From: SAR324 cluster bacterium
GTDB taxonomy: Bacteria; SAR324; NAC60-12
NCBI GenBank assembly: GCA_022448705.1
Contig: JAKUUF010000015.1
Location: forward strand, 1-19,406
DNA: 19,406 nucleotides
Direction of reading: 5' to 3'
Each line of letters opens with the position of its first letter. Within the stretch, counting starts at the first letter, position 1. Shown here in pieces: positions 1-8,400 of this stretch. Made by a program: the position numbers and the translations under genes. Below the pieces are notes generated by a model that was not told the DNA's origin, did no database searches, and saw only the letters and a program-made list of their open reading frames with translations.

Positions 1-94
1 ATTAATTTAAACTTTACTGTTTAGTCTAGTTTTAGGACTTAAAGCTATTAGTTGCATGGTTTTACACTTTTTAGTTGGATATGGCAGGTAGGAT

Positions 95-173
95 TGTAGG
101 GGTTTATGTAAGGGGTTAGAAAGTTGTAAGGGGTGTCCCTAAAAAATTTTCTTGCAGTGTTTGCAAGGGGTTA
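95..173 (+). repeat. four-copy TGYAAGGGG motif cluster upstream of polA
   Basis: A short motif close to TGTAAGGGGTTA recurs in the polA leader: TGTAGGGGTT at 95-104, TGTAAGGGGTTA at 107-118, TGTAAGGGGTG at 125-135 and TGCAAGGGGTTA at 162-173. The G4 runs begin at 99, 112, 130 and 167, so spacing is 13, 18 and 37 nt. All copies have the same orientation. The repetition is seen directly; a role as binding sites for a regulator of polA is inference. No confident -35/-10 pair is visible in 1-234, and there is no ORF there. Confidence 0.45.
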
Positions 174-234
174 CAGCGGTTAAAATTATGATTGAATATA
201 GATTAAACATTTTCCAATTATTCCACAGTTTTTT

Positions 235-3018
235 ATGCCCAGACTATTCGCGGTAGATTCCATGGCAGTTCTCTACAGGGGATATTTTGCCATGATCCGT
301 ACTCCGCTGATAAATTCAAAAGGCTTGAACACAAGCGGAATCAGGACATTTTTAATGCAGTTGATAAAGATAATTGAAGAAGATAAGCCGGATTATCTTG
401 CAGTTGCATCGGATTCAAAGGAGCCAACCTTCCGCCACAAAAGGTTCCCGGAATATAAAGCTACTCGTGAAAAAATGCCGGAGGATCTTGTTGAGCAGCT
501 CCCATATCTGCCAAGGCTGGTGGAGGCGCTTAATCTGCCGTACTTGATTCTTCCAGGATACGAGGCAGACGACATTGTGGGTACGCTGATGAGGCTTTGT
601 CGTGAAGCGGAAATAGAAGGTGTGATGGTTACAAGCGATAAGGATTACATGCAGTTGATCGGCGAGAAAATTGTGATGCTGAACCACCGAAACGAGCGTA
701 TAGGAATCAGCGGAGTGCAGGAAAAATTTGGCTGCGTTCCTGAGCAGGTGGTGGAGATGCTGGGGCTGATGGGAGATTCCTCAGATAATATTCCCGGAGT
801 AAGAGGAGTTGGTGAAAAAACCGCGGTCAAGCTGATATCAGAATTTGGAAGCATAGAAGGTGTTTATGAAAATCTTGAAAGAATCAGCGGCAAAAGCCTG
901 AAGGAAAAACTGGAAACTGATCATGAAAATGCCTTCCTTTCCAGGGAACTGGCCACTATTGACTGTCATGTACCTCTGTCTTCCACGTTGGAGGATGTTC
1001 ATCTTGGAGAAACAGATTTATACAATAATGATGAATTATATGCCTTGCTCGAAGAGCTTGAGTTCAGAACACTGATGAATCGCCTTATAAAAAAAAGGGG
1101 CACTGTTTCAGTGGGTCAGGAGTCAGGACCTGCAGATGCTGAACAAAGGGAATCCTCCCAGGATGACAATCAGGAGCTGTTTTCTTCGGAAGAAGAAACT
1201 GATCATGGCCATCTTGAAGTAGAATGCTCTCTAATTGAAACTGCAGAACAATTACGAACTCTAATCAGTGAATTTTCCAATAAAAGCAGGCTGGCTCTTG
1301 TCCTGGATATTAAAGGTGAGCATCAGCTGGATTTGTGGCTGAAGGGACTGGCGATTTGTGCTGATGGTGAAAAAGCAGTTTATATTGATTTAGATCGCAC
1401 TGAAGCAGAAAGGACGGAAATTATCGGGCAGCTGAAAACAGTCCTGGAGTCTGCTGAGCATCCGAAAATATTCTATGACCTTAAAAAAGCCCTGCAGCTT
1501 TTTTCAAAATTGGGAATACAGATTGAGGGAGTTGAATCAGATATTTTACTGGCTGCCCACATGACAGATCCGCTGGGAAGACGTTACGACCTTGATTACC
1601 TGCTGGGACGCAAGCTGAATATGAAAAGGAAATCCAGGGAATCTGCCGATGCATCAAAGCAGAGCCAGATGAACATGTTTGAAGAATCTGAAGAAGAAGA
1701 TTACATCCGGCATTGTGAATACGCAGCCATCGTTTTTCAGCTTCATGAACTGCTTAAAGCACAGCTTAAGCAAACCGGAATGGAGGGAGCATACCGCAAC
1801 ATAGAAATTCCTCTGGCCGGCACTCTGGCAGCACTTGAAATGGCAGGAGTAAAGCTGGATGTTGAAGGATTGAATAAAGTTGCACTTGAGTTTGAAGGAC
1901 GCCTGACTGAATTACGCAATAAAATAACTGACCTGGCAGGGGAAGAATTTAATCCAAATTCTGTAATTGAACTGCAGAATATTCTTTATGAAAAACTTCG
2001 ACTGCATGAGCGGTTCAATATCAAACCAAAAAAAATCAAGCTCGGCAACCGCATGTCGACGGATGAGGAAACATTGGAGAAACTGGCTGAAGATGATCTG
2101 CCCCGCACCATCCTGGATTACCGTACACTTAACAAACTGAAAAACACATATATTGATCAGCTTCCGGGATATGTCCATTCAGAAAGCGGAAACATCCACT
2201 CAACATTTCATCAAACCGGAACAGCCACGGGGCGTCTCTCATCAGAAAATCCAAATTTGCAGAATATTCCTGTACGTTCCAGTGAAGGACGACGTGTCCG
2301 CCGTGCCTTCATTGCATCCGGAACGGAAAAGATTCTGATTTCTGCTGATTACAGCCAGATTGAACTTCGAGTTGTGGCACATTTTTCAAAAGACCCGACT
2401 TTCCTGGATGCATATCGTCGTAACCTCGATATTCACTCGCTGACCGCTTCAACTATTTATGGCGTAGCAGAAAAAGATGTAACACGTGAGATGCGCGACA
2501 GAGCAAAAGAAGTCAATTTCGGACTGATTTATCGAATGGGTGCAGAAAGGCTGTCAATCGTGACCAAAACTCCCAAAGCGGAGGCAAAAGAATTTATTGA
2601 ACGCTATTTTGAGAAATACAGCACTATTCACGCGCTGCAGGAGCGATTCCTGGAACAGGCACGCAAGGAAGGTTTTTCTGAGACTTTATTCGGAAGAAGA
2701 CGCTACCTTCCGGAAATAAATGCAAAAGGACTTTTGAAAAGAATGGCAGAAGGGGCCGCTATAAACACACCGATCCAGGGTTCTGCAGCGGAAATCATCA
2801 AACTGGCCATGATTGATGTGGAAAATCTGCTGCGAGAAAAAAAAATGCAGTCCAGAATGATCCTTACAGTGCATGACGAACTGGTGTTTGATGCACTCAA
2901 AGAGGAGGAAGACGAACTGTGCGAAATTGTTAAGCATGCAATGGAGAACGTGGTCGGTCTTGAGGTGCCGCTGCTGGTTGAAATAGGCAAAGGCCAGACC
3001 TGGCTTGATGCTCATTGA
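235..3018 (+). CDS. polA: DNA polymerase I, proofreading site degenerate
   Basis: Encodes a 927-aa family A DNA polymerase, which fills gaps and removes RNA primers during lagging-strand replication and excision repair; length matches E. coli PolI (928 aa). The N-terminal 5' nuclease domain (about 1-290) has acidic residues D8, E110, D112, D113, D135 and D137 and a helix-three-turn-helix segment from G180. The 3'-5' exonuclease domain (about 325-515) is present but its metal ligands are lost: the DxE site reads D358-I-K360, the ExoII Asp is A419, and the ExoIII Asp aligns with Y496. The polymerase domain (about 530-927) has motif A with D705, motif B with K758, F762 and Y766, and motif C H880-D881-E882. 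Motif B has Arg767 where Gly is nearly invariant. It should therefore polymerise and act as a 5' nuclease but not proofread. The ATG at 235 has no Shine-Dalgarno; it was chosen because the protein starts exactly at the 5' nuclease domain (MPRLFAVDS). Confidence 0.97.
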   Translation: MPRLFAVDSMAVLYRGYFAMIRTPLINSKGLNTSGIRTFLMQLIKIIEEDKPDYLAVASDSKEPTFRHKRFPEYKATREKMPEDLVEQLPYLPRLVEALNLPYLILPGYEADDIVGTLMRLCREAEIEGVMVTSDKDYMQLIGEKIVMLNHRNERIGISGVQEKFGCVPEQVVEMLGLMGDSSDNIPGVRGVGEKTAVKLISEFGSIEGVYENLERISGKSLKEKLETDHENAFLSRELATIDCHVPLSSTLEDVHLGETDLYNNDELYALLEELEFRTLMNRLIKKRGTVSVGQESGPADAEQRESSQDDNQELFSSEEETDHGHLEVECSLIETAEQLRTLISEFSNKSRLALVLDIKGEHQLDLWLKGLAICADGEKAVYIDLDRTEAERTEIIGQLKTVLESAEHPKIFYDLKKALQLFSKLGIQIEGVESDILLAAHMTDPLGRRYDLDYLLGRKLNMKRKSRESADASKQSQMNMFEESEEEDYIRHCEYAAIVFQLHELLKAQLKQTGMEGAYRNIEIPLAGTLAALEMAGVKLDVEGLNKVALEFEGRLTELRNKITDLAGEEFNPNSVIELQNILYEKLRLHERFNIKPKKIKLGNRMSTDEETLEKLAEDDLPRTILDYRTLNKLKNTYIDQLPGYVHSESGNIHSTFHQTGTATGRLSSENPNLQNIPVRSSEGRRVRRAFIASGTEKILISADYSQIELRVVAHFSKDPTFLDAYRRNLDIHSLTASTIYGVAEKDVTREMRDRAKEVNFGLIYRMGAERLSIVTKTPKAEAKEFIERYFEKYSTIHALQERFLEQARKEGFSETLFGRRRYLPEINAKGLLKRMAEGAAINTPIQGSAAEIIKLAMIDVENLLREKKMQSRMILTVHDELVFDALKEEEDELCEIVKHAMENVVGLEVPLLVEIGKGQTWLDAH

Positions 3019-3037
3019 GCTTCCATATAATCAAATG

Positions 3038-3081
3038 TATTCATAATTCATAAGTTAAATTGTATGAATAATACTTAACTT
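3038..3081 (+). other. overlapping hairpins downstream of polA
   Basis: Two inverted repeats share bases and cannot form together. TATTCATA at 3038-3045 pairs with TATGAATA at 3063-3070. The second hairpin pairs AAGTTAA (3052-3058) with TTAACTT (3075-3081) and, inside it, GTAT (3062-3065) with ATAC (3071-3074). The stems are almost entirely A/T and followed only by a weak T-rich stretch, so this is not a classical rho-independent terminator. It may serve as a polA mRNA 3' end; that is inference. Confidence 0.3.
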
Positions 3082-3112
3082 TAATTGTGAATTTCCTAAA
3101 ATTAAAATGCTT

Positions 3113-3139
3113 TTGAAAAATTTTGGTCATTGTTACAAT
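3113..3139 (+). promoter_or_regulatory. candidate sigma70-type promoter for the Lrp-like/HisC-like unit
   Basis: TTGAAA at 3113-3118 and TACAAT at 3134-3139 are separated by 15 nt (16 nt if the -35 is read as TTTTGA at 3112-3117). This would start transcription near 3146, about 25 nt before the GAGGAG ribosome-binding site at 3171-3176. The -10 matches the consensus well, but the spacer is short. Confidence 0.4.
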
Positions 3140-3182
3140 ATGAAAACCTATCAAAAAACATGAATATTTTGAGGAGAAAATA

Positions 3183-3458
3183 ATGGTAACAGCACTAGTA
3201 CTTTTAAATCTCGACCGGAATCAAATTAAAGACGTTTCGCAAAAACTGGTAGATATGCAGGAAGTTTCAGAGGTCTATTCTGTTGCGGGACGTTATGATC
3301 TAGTGGCGATAATACGAGTAAAAAATAATGAACAAATCGCTGATACAATCACGGGAAAATTCTCGGAGCTGGAAGGCATAACAGCCACAGAAACCCTGAT
3401 TGCCTTCAACACTTTTTCTAGACATGATCTTGAACTTATGTTTTCAATCGGAGAGTGA
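3183..3458 (+). CDS. stand-alone Lrp/AsnC ligand-binding (RAM) domain protein
   Basis: A 91-aa protein matching the C-terminal effector-binding half of Lrp/AsnC regulators, with no helix-turn-helix. The pattern is an alternating beta-alpha-beta-beta-alpha-beta fold: MVTALVLLNLD, a helix around 12-24, the hallmark V-x-G-R-Y-D segment at about 34-40 (VAGRYDLVA), and a final strand ending in TLIAFNTF. Such stand-alone domains (SraA-like or DM1-type proteins) form dimers or octamers and bind amino acids; without a DNA-binding domain it cannot act as a classical repressor by itself. GAGGAG at 3171-3176 lies 6 nt before the ATG, the best ribosome-binding site in the window. The next gene starts 6 nt after its stop, so the two are very likely co-transcribed, and the pairing suggests amino-acid sensing linked to the aminotransferase. 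Confidence 0.9.
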   Translation: MVTALVLLNLDRNQIKDVSQKLVDMQEVSEVYSVAGRYDLVAIIRVKNNEQIADTITGKFSELEGITATETLIAFNTFSRHDLELMFSIGE

Positions 3459-3464
3459 TAGCAA

Positions 3465-4541
3465 GTGTCAGCTCCGCAAATGAAGCAGTCAATAGAGGTC
3501 CGGGACGCAATATCCCGGATGAGCCCCTACAAACCTCCTCTTGAAAACCGCGATCCGGAAGCATTCCTGCTGATGGACTTCAACGAATCTCCCCTGCCGC
3601 CTCCTCCGGGAGTAATACAAAAAATTTCAGAATTCCTTAACTCGCATGTTCACATTTATCCCATATATGGTGATTTCCTTGAGAAACTTGGAAATTATTC
3701 CAGTGTCCCTGCCGAAAACCTACTGCTGACAAACGGTTCAGACCAGGCAATTGACATCATAATGAGAAGCCTGCTGGAAAACGGAGAAGAAGCAGCAATG
3801 GTGCAGCCTGGATTTCAGATGTACAACCAGACTGCGGGTACGCTTGGATGTAAATTGAATGGACCGCAATTCCCAGCAGATTTTCATTTCCCTCACCAGG
3901 AATTGAAAGAATCAGTAAACACAAAAACACGCTTGATTGTTTTAATCAACCCAAATAATCCCACAGGCACATCCGTATCACTGGAGCAAATTGAGGATTT
4001 GCTAAAATCATTTCCGGACATTCCAGTGCTTGTTGATGAAGCATATTACGAATTTACCGGCGAAACCTGTGTTTCGCTTTTGTCCAGCTACCCAAATTTG
4101 ATTGTGATCCGCACTTTTTCCAAAGCGCTTGCTTTACCGAGCCTGCGTTTGGGTTACGTGATAGCAAGTCCGGACTTTATTCTTGAGCTTCAGAAAATAC
4201 GCGGTCCATACGATGTGAATGTTGTGGCGGTATTAGCGGCACGTGAGCAGCTGAATAACCCGGAACACTGGCAAAAGATGGTGAGGCATCTGATGGATGA
4301 AAGCAAACCGGCGATAGAAAAATATTTTGATGAAAAGCAGGTGAGATATTTTTCCAGCAAGGCAAATTTCATGTTAGTAGAACCTTCCGATGTCCAGCAA
4401 GCCTGCAAGTTTCTGATGGAGAATAAAATTCTTGTTAGGCCGATGAGGCCGCCGATAGACCACACGTTCCGCATGAGTCTGAGGACGATGCCGGAAATGC
4501 AACGTTTTATGGATGTTTTCACCCGTTATTTAAACAGCTGA
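3465..4541 (+). CDS. hisC: HisC-like aminotransferase (class I/II, PLP-dependent)
   Basis: A 358-aa fold-type I PLP enzyme. HisC converts imidazole acetol phosphate plus glutamate to histidinol phosphate in the cytoplasm. Visible features are the N-terminal Y-x-P region and the NESPLPPPPG segment, the phosphate-binding NGSDQAID, the NPNNPTG loop, the D-E-A-Y-Y pair that contacts the PLP ring, the Schiff-base lysine K220 within TFSKALALPSLRLGY, and a C-terminal FRMSLRT carrying the substrate carboxylate Arg. Length is typical of HisC (about 350-360). The GTG at 3465 is preferred because GGAGAG at 3450-3455 lies 9 nt upstream and overlaps the end of the preceding gene; an ATG at 3480 has no such site. 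The subfamily also contains CobD-type threonine-phosphate decarboxylases and aromatic aminotransferases. No other his gene is nearby, so the substrate is less certain than the fold. Confidence 0.82.
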   Translation: MSAPQMKQSIEVRDAISRMSPYKPPLENRDPEAFLLMDFNESPLPPPPGVIQKISEFLNSHVHIYPIYGDFLEKLGNYSSVPAENLLLTNGSDQAIDIIMRSLLENGEEAAMVQPGFQMYNQTAGTLGCKLNGPQFPADFHFPHQELKESVNTKTRLIVLINPNNPTGTSVSLEQIEDLLKSFPDIPVLVDEAYYEFTGETCVSLLSSYPNLIVIRTFSKALALPSLRLGYVIASPDFILELQKIRGPYDVNVVAVLAAREQLNNPEHWQKMVRHLMDESKPAIEKYFDEKQVRYFSSKANFMLVEPSDVQQACKFLMENKILVRPMRPPIDHTFRMSLRTMPEMQRFMDVFTRYLNS

Positions 4542-4569
4542 GAAGAAAATGGCAAATTGGTGGGATAAT

Positions 4570-4674
4570 TGCATGCATGCAGGTTCTTATGAAGGAACCG
4601 CACAGGAGGTCACCGTTTTCCAAGGAAGGAAAAAATTGACAAGGACGACAAGATTTTAACGATGGTCTCCTGTG
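4570..4674. repeat. nested inverted repeats in the convergent hisC-like / 244-aa gene spacer
   Basis: Three structures lie in tandem between the two converging stops (4541 and 4701). TGCATGCATGCA at 4570-4581 is a perfect 12-bp palindrome. GGTTC (4582-4586) pairs with GAACC (4595-4599). The 17-nt arm at 4601-4617 (starting CACAGGAG) pairs with 4658-4674 (ending CTCCTGTG); 14 of 17 positions are Watson-Crick, two more are G-T, and one is a mismatch, across a 40-nt loop. Inside the loop, TTTTCC and GGAAAA can form a further short stem. No U-tract follows on either strand. A bidirectional terminator or mRNA 3' stabiliser is plausible from the position. Confidence 0.5.
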
Positions 4675-4700
4675 TACTCCGCTTAAGTGCTTTCTCCCTG

Positions 4701-5435
4701 TTACTTATCATTCCTTTTTCCAGCAATTTCATCAAGGACATCCAGGTACATCCCGCAAAGTGATGACCACTGATCAGATTTGGTCAGCTCCCTTCGGAAT
4801 TTATTAAAGGCGGCAAATTTTGTTTGCTTTAGATCATCATCTTCGCGGAACGGAAGGGAAACACTTTCCTGAGTAAAGGGTGAGATCCAGGTGAAAAAAT
4901 CGATGCAGAGCTGATGGGGCTCAGCAATGTGAATCATCTGCATTTTGCTTAAAAACAGGGTTGCGATTGCTTCACTTTCTCTTGCCGTCAAGGAAATTAT
5001 TCCTGAAGACACCTTAGTCAAATGGTTTGTTTCAACGGCCATCACGAACAGCAGGTAGTCACTCCATTTTGCTGAAAGACCATATGACTGTGCTTCAGGC
5101 GAACTGGCCCACTCAGTTAAATGTTCCTGATGACGATAATAGCCGCTTAAAATATTTTTTTGTGAGCGTTTCTGTTGTCCATACCATACCATAACCTGAT
5201 GCTCGATTTTTGAAATGCTGCTGCTGTTCAACTGGCTCCAGATCATCAGCAGCAGGGATTCCATTCCTTTAAGCATTTCAAGGTAGTTCCTGCCCAAATC
5301 CCTTTCAAGCCAGGCACAGTGAAAAGGCATGGTGTGAGCGGCATTCAGTGCATCAATGATCTTTCCCAGCTGCCAGGATGCCTCCTCCTTCAACCATTCT
5401 TCAGGGTTCATGTTTTCTTTTTTTGAGAAAGCCAT
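4701..5435 (-). CDS. unrecognised 244-aa protein translationally coupled to mfd
   Basis: I do not recognise this family. The product is predicted to be largely alpha-helical and soluble: no signal peptide, no hydrophobic stretch long enough for a membrane segment, many Trp and aromatic residues (for example MIWSQLN, MVWYGQQ, LTEWAS), an acidic DDDLK patch near the C-terminus and a charged tail ending GKRNDK. Its ATG (5433-5435) overlaps the mfd TGA by one base (TGATG), with no ribosome-binding site, so translation should depend on ribosomes terminating on mfd. That tight coupling suggests it is produced together with Mfd, but it gives no specific function. A distant relation to a repair or transcription accessory protein is only a guess. 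Confidence 0.8.
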   Translation of the reverse strand: MAFSKKENMNPEEWLKEEASWQLGKIIDALNAAHTMPFHCAWLERDLGRNYLEMLKGMESLLLMIWSQLNSSSISKIEHQVMVWYGQQKRSQKNILSGYYRHQEHLTEWASSPEAQSYGLSAKWSDYLLFVMAVETNHLTKVSSGIISLTARESEAIATLFLSKMQMIHIAEPHQLCIDFFTWISPFTQESVSLPFREDDDLKQTKFAAFNKFRRELTKSDQWSSLCGMYLDVLDEIAGKRNDK

Positions 5436-8400
5436 CAGCTGTTAACTATGAAAACCTGTTCCATCTGTTTCAGTCTACTGAGGATTGCAGGCATATCTGC
5501 AGGAACATCATTTAAATCCAGAGTGTTTTCAGGTATGTATTTCAGTGATGACTGGTCATCACACAGCCATTCAACAAGTTTGGCATGATCGAGTTTAGCA
5601 GTATCTTTAATCTGCAGCCTCAAACGGTTGCGTTCATGTTCAATCTTTTCCACACCATGAAGCTGCCCCCAAAGTCTAATTTCAGCCTGCCTGAATATAT
5701 TAAGTACCGGTTCTGGAAGCATGCCGAACCTGTCTTCGATACCGTTGCGGAATTCCCACAGGTCTTCCTTCGTGGGCAGAGTCCCGACCGCTTTATAAAG
5801 AGACAGGCGCTGGCTGGTGCTGCTTATGTAGGATTCAGGAATCAGCTGATCAATCTGGTTCAGCTTAACCTGGATGTCTTCCACTGATAGTCCTGATTCA
5901 GATTGTCGCAGCTTTTTGACGGCTCTATCCACCATTTGAGTGTAAAGCTCCAGCCCCACACTTGCTATTTGCCCGGACTGCTCTGATCCCAGCAAATTGC
6001 CGGCTCCTCTAATTTCCAAGTCCCTTGAAGCAACCTTAAATCCTGCCCCCAGGTCGTTCAGGTCCTGCAGGACATTCAGTCGCTCATTTGCGACTCCGCT
6101 TAAGATCAAATCTGGTGGAACCAGCAGATAAGCATAAGCCTGCACATTGCTGCGTCCAACTCTTCCCCGCAGCTGATAGAGTTGAGACAGTCCAAAAATA
6201 TGTGCGTTGTTAATTATGATTGTATTGGCATTCGTGATATCAAGACCGGACTCAATAATTGTAGTAGAGAGCAAAACATCAAATTCTCCCTCAATAAATT
6301 CCATCATCACTTTTTCCAGTTTTTCTTCCCTCATTTGACCATGCCCGATTACAATCTTCACATTTGGAAGGATACTGTCAAGATAGCGTCCATATTCATA
6401 AATTGTATCAATACGGTTGTGAACTATATAAACTTGGCCGCCTCGGCGAATTTCCCGGCTGACTGCTTCCTGAATAATATAATCATTGGCAGGCAGCAAT
6501 CTGGTCCGCACTGCCCTGCGGTCTGCAGGGGGCGTGTTTACCAGGCTAAGATCCCGTATTCCCATCAATGACATGTGCAGCGTGCGCGGAATTGGAGTGG
6601 CCGAAAGTGTGAGTACATCAACTGAGGCCCTGAAGCGCTTGATCTTTTCCTTGTGTCTGACCCCGAAACGCTGTTCTTCATCAACAACAAGCAATCCCAA
6701 CTCTTTGAATTTAACATCTGTTGAGAGCATACGGTGTGTTCCAATAAGCACATCGATTTTACCCTCTTGCAAACGTTTGATAATTTTTTTCTGTTCCGCT
6801 GCTGTTCGAAAACGGCTGATGACTTCTATTATAAAAGGGGTGTCTTCAAAACGTCTGCAGAAAGTCTCAAAGTGCTGCTGTGCGAGAATTGTGGTAGGAA
6901 CAAGAACCGCAACCTGCTTTTCCTGCTGGACAGCCTTGAAGGCGGCACGCATGGCGATCTCAGTTTTTCCAAAACCAACATCTCCGCAAACGAGCCTGTC
7001 CATCGGCATCTCCTTTTCCATATCTGCCTTAACAGAACTGATCACATCCAGCTGATCCCGTGTTTCTTCAAACTCAAAGCGAAGTTCAAATTTCTGCATT
7101 TCCAGATCATCTGCTGCAAAGGCAAAACCCTTACGGGCTTTACGTTCAGCATAAATGTCAGCCAGTTCTTCGGCAATGTTCTCCACAGTTTTCGCAACCT
7201 TGCTGCGAGTTTTTTTCCAGGCTTTTTCTCCAAGCTTGCTCAATTTAGGAGTTGTACCATCCGCATTCACATATTTCTGCACAAGGTGGATATTTTCTAC
7301 AGGTACATAAACTTTTTCATCACGTGCGAAAACCAGCTGCATGAACTCGTTTTGATTGCCGCCCGCGGAAATTTTCTGCAAACCATGGTAGCGCCCGATT
7401 CCGTAGTCCAGGTGAACCACATGGTCTCCTTCCCTTAGATCATCAAGGTTACCTGCAGTCTGGTGAACCTGGGCTCGCTGTAAGCGGCGATTCCTCGTTT
7501 TTTCACCGAAAACTTCTTCCTCAGTCAGTAAAACGAAAAGAGCTTTCCCGTTTGAATCAAGTTTCCTGAATCCTGAAGAAACTTTTCCTGTTAAAATCGG
7601 GATCGAACCAGATGTGTTTTCAGTATCATTTTTCTCGAGCCAGTCAAGCCACGGACACCTGTTTGTAGTCAGTTGATCTCCCGCTGCAGTGCTTTCCACG
7701 CCTAAATCGTCCAGCAGCTGCTGAAAACCATCTGCATGCGTTTGGTTTTTCGCACTAAGCAAAACCGGTGTTCCTGAGCTTTGCCATTTTTGAAGCAGCT
7801 GTACCATGTAGCCTGCTGCGGAAGTTGCCTTCGCACTTTCGAATTGATTACGCAGGGACTTGTTATCTACAAACTGAAGCTGGTGTACCGTACGTGCTTT
7901 AGTGTTATTAATTTTCATTGAGTTCAAAACCAGGCTGACATGCTTAGTAAGCTTAGTCTGAAGTTCTCTATGGGTTAAAAATAATGACTCCGGAGAGAGA
8001 GTAAGCTTGTTTTGCTGAGTACTGATTTCGTACTCCATAAAGACTTCCTGGTAAAAACTGTCAGCACGCTTATTTACATTTTTTTCTTCATCAATTATTA
8101 AAATTAATTCATCGGGGAAATAATCAAATAGGGTTTCCAGTTCTGGATAGAATAAAGGGGAAAGAGATTCAATTCCGGGAAACCCTTCTTTTTTTTGCAG
8201 ACTTTGTCTTAATCGCAATAGGACCTCCGGAGCACATTCTTTGCGATATTCCGGCAAGCTTTTGCGTGCAAAATCGATATTTTCCTGGTTAAACAGTATT
8301 TCACCAGCAGGGAGGATTTTTAATGAACTCAATTCAGTTTGATCTGTATGCTGAGTTTGAATGTCAAACGGTTTGAGGAAATGTGCCTTGGAGTTTTCAG

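Noticed and set aside
6486..7438. Long plus-strand reading frames (189 and 234 codons) opposite mfd
   Set aside because: They lie fully inside the conserved helicase core of Mfd on the other strand, their translations are Cys/Ser/Phe-rich without any domain, and they are explained as shadows of mfd codon structure.
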